This document shows, piece after piece, positions 6,123 to 7,268 of a DNA stretch of 7,268 bases. The DNA lies in contig JAFAVL010000262.1 in assembly GCA_019242465.1 (NCBI GenBank), positions 1 through 7,268 of the forward strand, given 5' to 3'. The stretch is from Chroococcidiopsidaceae cyanobacterium CP_BM_RX_35. GTDB taxonomy: Bacteria > Cyanobacteriota > Cyanobacteriia > Cyanobacteriales > Chroococcidiopsidaceae. Position 1 is the stretch's first letter. Every line of letters starts with the position of its first letter. A program made the position numbers and the translations under genes. Below the pieces are notes generated by a model. That model worked only from the letters and a program-made list of their open reading frames with translations. It did no database searches and was not told the DNA's origin.

Positions 6123-6586
6123 AGCGAATGAACAACATTAGTTACTACTCCCCAAATTTGAAAGTCTGTATGCTCATTAATTTCTATAGGGTAGTAATCA
6201 TCGTTTTCAGCCAGCAATAATAGTTGACTATCTTTTTGATGCAGACGCTTAACAGTTAATTCGCCATTGATTACCGCAATGACAACGCTTCCATGTTTTG
6301 GTTCTAATGCCCGATCTACAACTAAGATATCGTTCGAGTGAATTCCTGCTCCGAGCATTGAATCCCCAACAACCCGCACGAAGAACGTAGCAGCAGGGTG
6401 TCTGACTAGGTACTGGTCGAGGCTAAGTGACCCCTCTAGGAAATCGTCCGCGGGCGAGGGAAACCCAGCCGAGATCCTAGTAAGATAGAAATCGAGAGAA
6501 AAGGAAACGGTAGTGTTAAGTCGGTGAATCGTTAGGACAAAGCACTCGCTTTTTACATGTAAATTAGTTTTGCGCCAAAAGCTCAT
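6116..6586 (-). CDS. umuD: UmuD, SOS mutagenesis protein and self-cleaving Pol V subunit
   Basis: A peptidase S24/LexA-family protein that cleaves itself when RecA filaments form, giving UmuD' for Pol V. From ATG 6586 it has 156 residues. The cleavage site is A40-G41, followed by F-P-S-P-A-D-D, matching C24-G25-F-P-S-P-A in E. coli. The nucleophile is S76 in V-G-D-S-M, and the general base K113 in L-T-V-K-R-L lies 37 residues later, exactly the E. coli spacing. It ends I-W-G-V-V-T-N-V-V-H. The N-terminal arm before the cleavage site is about 16 residues longer than in E. coli. A GTG at 6619 is also in frame but would lie about 16 bases from the predicted transcription start, so I prefer ATG 6586; neither has a clear ribosome binding site. 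It overlaps umuC by 7 bases. An SOS box lies upstream. Confidence 0.92.
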   Translation of the reverse strand: MSFWRKTNLHVKSECFVLTIHRLNTTVSFSLDFYLTRISAGFPSPADDFLEGSLSLDQYLVRHPAATFFVRVVGDSMLGAGIHSNDILVVDRALEPKHGSVVIAVINGELTVKRLHQKDSQLLLLAENDDYYPIEINEHTDFQIWGVVTNVVHSLC

Positions 6587-6630
6587 AGCAAAAATCAGCA
6601 GTACTGAAATCGAAAACACTTAAAGGGTAC

Positions 6631-6644
6631 AGTACGCTTGTACT
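6631..6644. promoter_or_regulatory. LexA (SOS) box controlling umuDC
   Basis: The plus strand reads AGTACGCTTGTACT. This fits every position of the cyanobacterial LexA consensus RGTACNNNDGTWCB reported from Anabaena-type LexA work, and the arms AGTAC/GTACT form a perfect inverted repeat. It lies 44 bases upstream of the chosen umuD start and overlaps the predicted -10 element, so a bound repressor would block RNA polymerase. This is the expected control for umuDC. Confidence 0.75.
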
Positions 6645-6668
6645 ATAGCAGTGTTATCTGCATCACAA
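6642..6668 (-). promoter_or_regulatory. Extended -10 promoter of umuDC
   Basis: On the minus strand, TGC-TATAGT is an extended -10 element (TATAGT at 6642-6647), sharing three bases with the SOS box. The -35 region is weak: TTGTGA at 6663-6668 has only a 15-base spacer. Transcription would begin near 6635. The extended -10 may compensate for the poor -35. Confidence 0.5.
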
Positions 6669-6684
6669 AAGTTAACGCCTTTTG
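6666..6684. other. Short inverted repeat after the recD2-like gene
   Basis: CAAAAG-TTAACGC-CTTTTG is a 6-bp stem with a 7-base loop, 11 bases beyond the helicase stop codon at 6696. It lacks a T tract for leftward transcription and overlaps the umuD -35 region. It could be a weak terminator or a protein-binding site. Confidence 0.3.
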
Positions 6685-6695
6685 TCCATTCCGGG

Positions 6696-7268
6696 CTACT
6701 CAGCCTTAGCAGACATTAGCCTCTGTGCTAGGAGTGTGTAACGCTGCTGGTCTTTAACCTGTCTAACTGCTAGACCAATTGCCTTCTTCGGACCAACTAG
6801 GATAGCCAGCTGCTTGGCACGAGTTAGACCTGTGTAAAGGAGATTTCTACTCAACATCATATAATGCTGCATAAATATGGGCAGGATAACTACAGGATAT
6901 TCAGACCCTTGACTTTTGTGAATTGTCACTGCCCATGCCAGAGTCATCTCATCCAAATCGGCATAATCGTAGCTTACCTCTCGCTCGGCAAACTGCACAG
7001 TCACTGCTTGCTCCTCCAGGTCAATCCCTGCAATTACTCCCATGTCACCATTGAATACCTCTCGGTTGTAGTCGTTTTTCTTCTGGATGATGCGATCGCC
7101 TACACGCAACGTCATGCCGCCTCGAACAATCTCAGCCTTATCAGAACCAGGAGGATTAATGAGCAGCTGTAGTACGGTATTGAGGTTACGAGTCCCTGTT
7201 TCTCCCCTCGTCATTGGACACAGGACTTGAACATCTCGTGCTGGATCAAAACCCCACCGAGGAATCAA
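6696..7268 (-). CDS. recD2: RecD2-like ATP-dependent DNA helicase, C-terminal part
   Basis: The last 190 codons of an SF1B helicase; the 5' end lies beyond the right edge of the window, and the apparent TTG start at 7268 is an internal codon. The visible part is the RecD/UvrD-like C-terminal domain: an SH3-like segment V-G-D-R-I-I-Q-K-K-N-D-Y with F-N-G-D-x-G, then motif V T-I-H-K-S-Q-G-S-E-Y with V-V-I-L-P, and motif VI L-L-Y-T-G-L-T-R-A-K with its arginine finger. RecD2 proteins are 5'-to-3' DNA helicases of genomes that often lack RecBC; they act in recombination and repair. The S-Q-G-S-E block separates it from plain UvrD. The stop is TAG at 6696. It lies 109 bases upstream of the umuD ATG on the same strand, but umuDC has its own promoter. 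Whether the upstream part is intact cannot be judged. Confidence 0.88.
   Translation of the reverse strand: MIPRWGFDPARDVQVLCPMTRGETGTRNLNTVLQLLINPPGSDKAEIVRGGMTLRVGDRIIQKKNDYNREVFNGDMGVIAGIDLEEQAVTVQFAEREVSYDYADLDEMTLAWAVTIHKSQGSEYPVVILPIFMQHYMMLSRNLLYTGLTRAKQLAILVGPKKAIGLAVRQVKDQQRYTLLAQRLMSAKAE
7092..7099. repeat. HIP1 octamer
   Basis: A third perfect GCGATCGC, inside the recD2-like gene. The GC-rich PEP-CTERM gene has none. Confidence 0.9.

Noticed and set aside
6587..6619. GTG at 6619 as the umuD start
   Set aside because: It would add 11 residues not expected for UmuD, lies very close to the predicted transcription start and has no ribosome binding site; kept only as an alternative.
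1..7268. CRISPR array, tRNA genes or a complete insertion sequence
   Set aside because: No regularly spaced repeats, no cloverleaf sequence with a T-loop GTTCRANYC in context, and no transposase motifs were seen on either strand.

Overview
The window most likely comes from a cyanobacterium. Three perfect GCGATCGC (HIP1) octamers lie at 1861, 3071 and 7092. There is a cyanobacterial-type AbrB protein, and the umuDC promoter carries a site that fits the LexA-box consensus known from cyanobacteria. Every supported gene is on the minus strand, so transcription runs from right to left.

Right part (7268 to 4836): the C-terminal third of a RecD2-like SF1 helicase enters from the right edge. It is followed by a complete umuD-umuC pair, which encodes the two polypeptides of the SOS-induced translesion polymerase Pol V. 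umuD and umuC overlap by 7 bases. A perfect cyanobacterial SOS-box match overlaps the predicted -10 element upstream of umuD.

Middle (4709 to 1497): three tightly packed genes look like one operon: a cyAbrB-type regulator, a very small HNH nuclease (67 aa from a TTG start) and a large SF2 DEAH-box helicase. The helicase is split by a one-base frameshift near 3629. Restoring one T in a T run rebuilds a continuous 848-residue protein with motifs I, Ia, II, V and VI and a long uncharacterised C-terminal region. The regulator, nuclease and helicase together are the best candidate here for a poorly described accessory system (defence, mobile-element or repair related). That function is inference.

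Left part (1496 to 1): about 480 bases without a convincing gene separate the operon from a GC-rich gene for a secreted PEP-CTERM protein with six HAF-like repeats. That gene has its own near-consensus sigma-70-type promoter and a strong ribosome binding site. Its base composition (about 60% GC in the lines counted, against about 40% in umuC) differs from the rest of the window, which suggests separate ancestry or strong repeat bias.

No tRNA, rRNA, CRISPR array or complete insertion sequence was seen.
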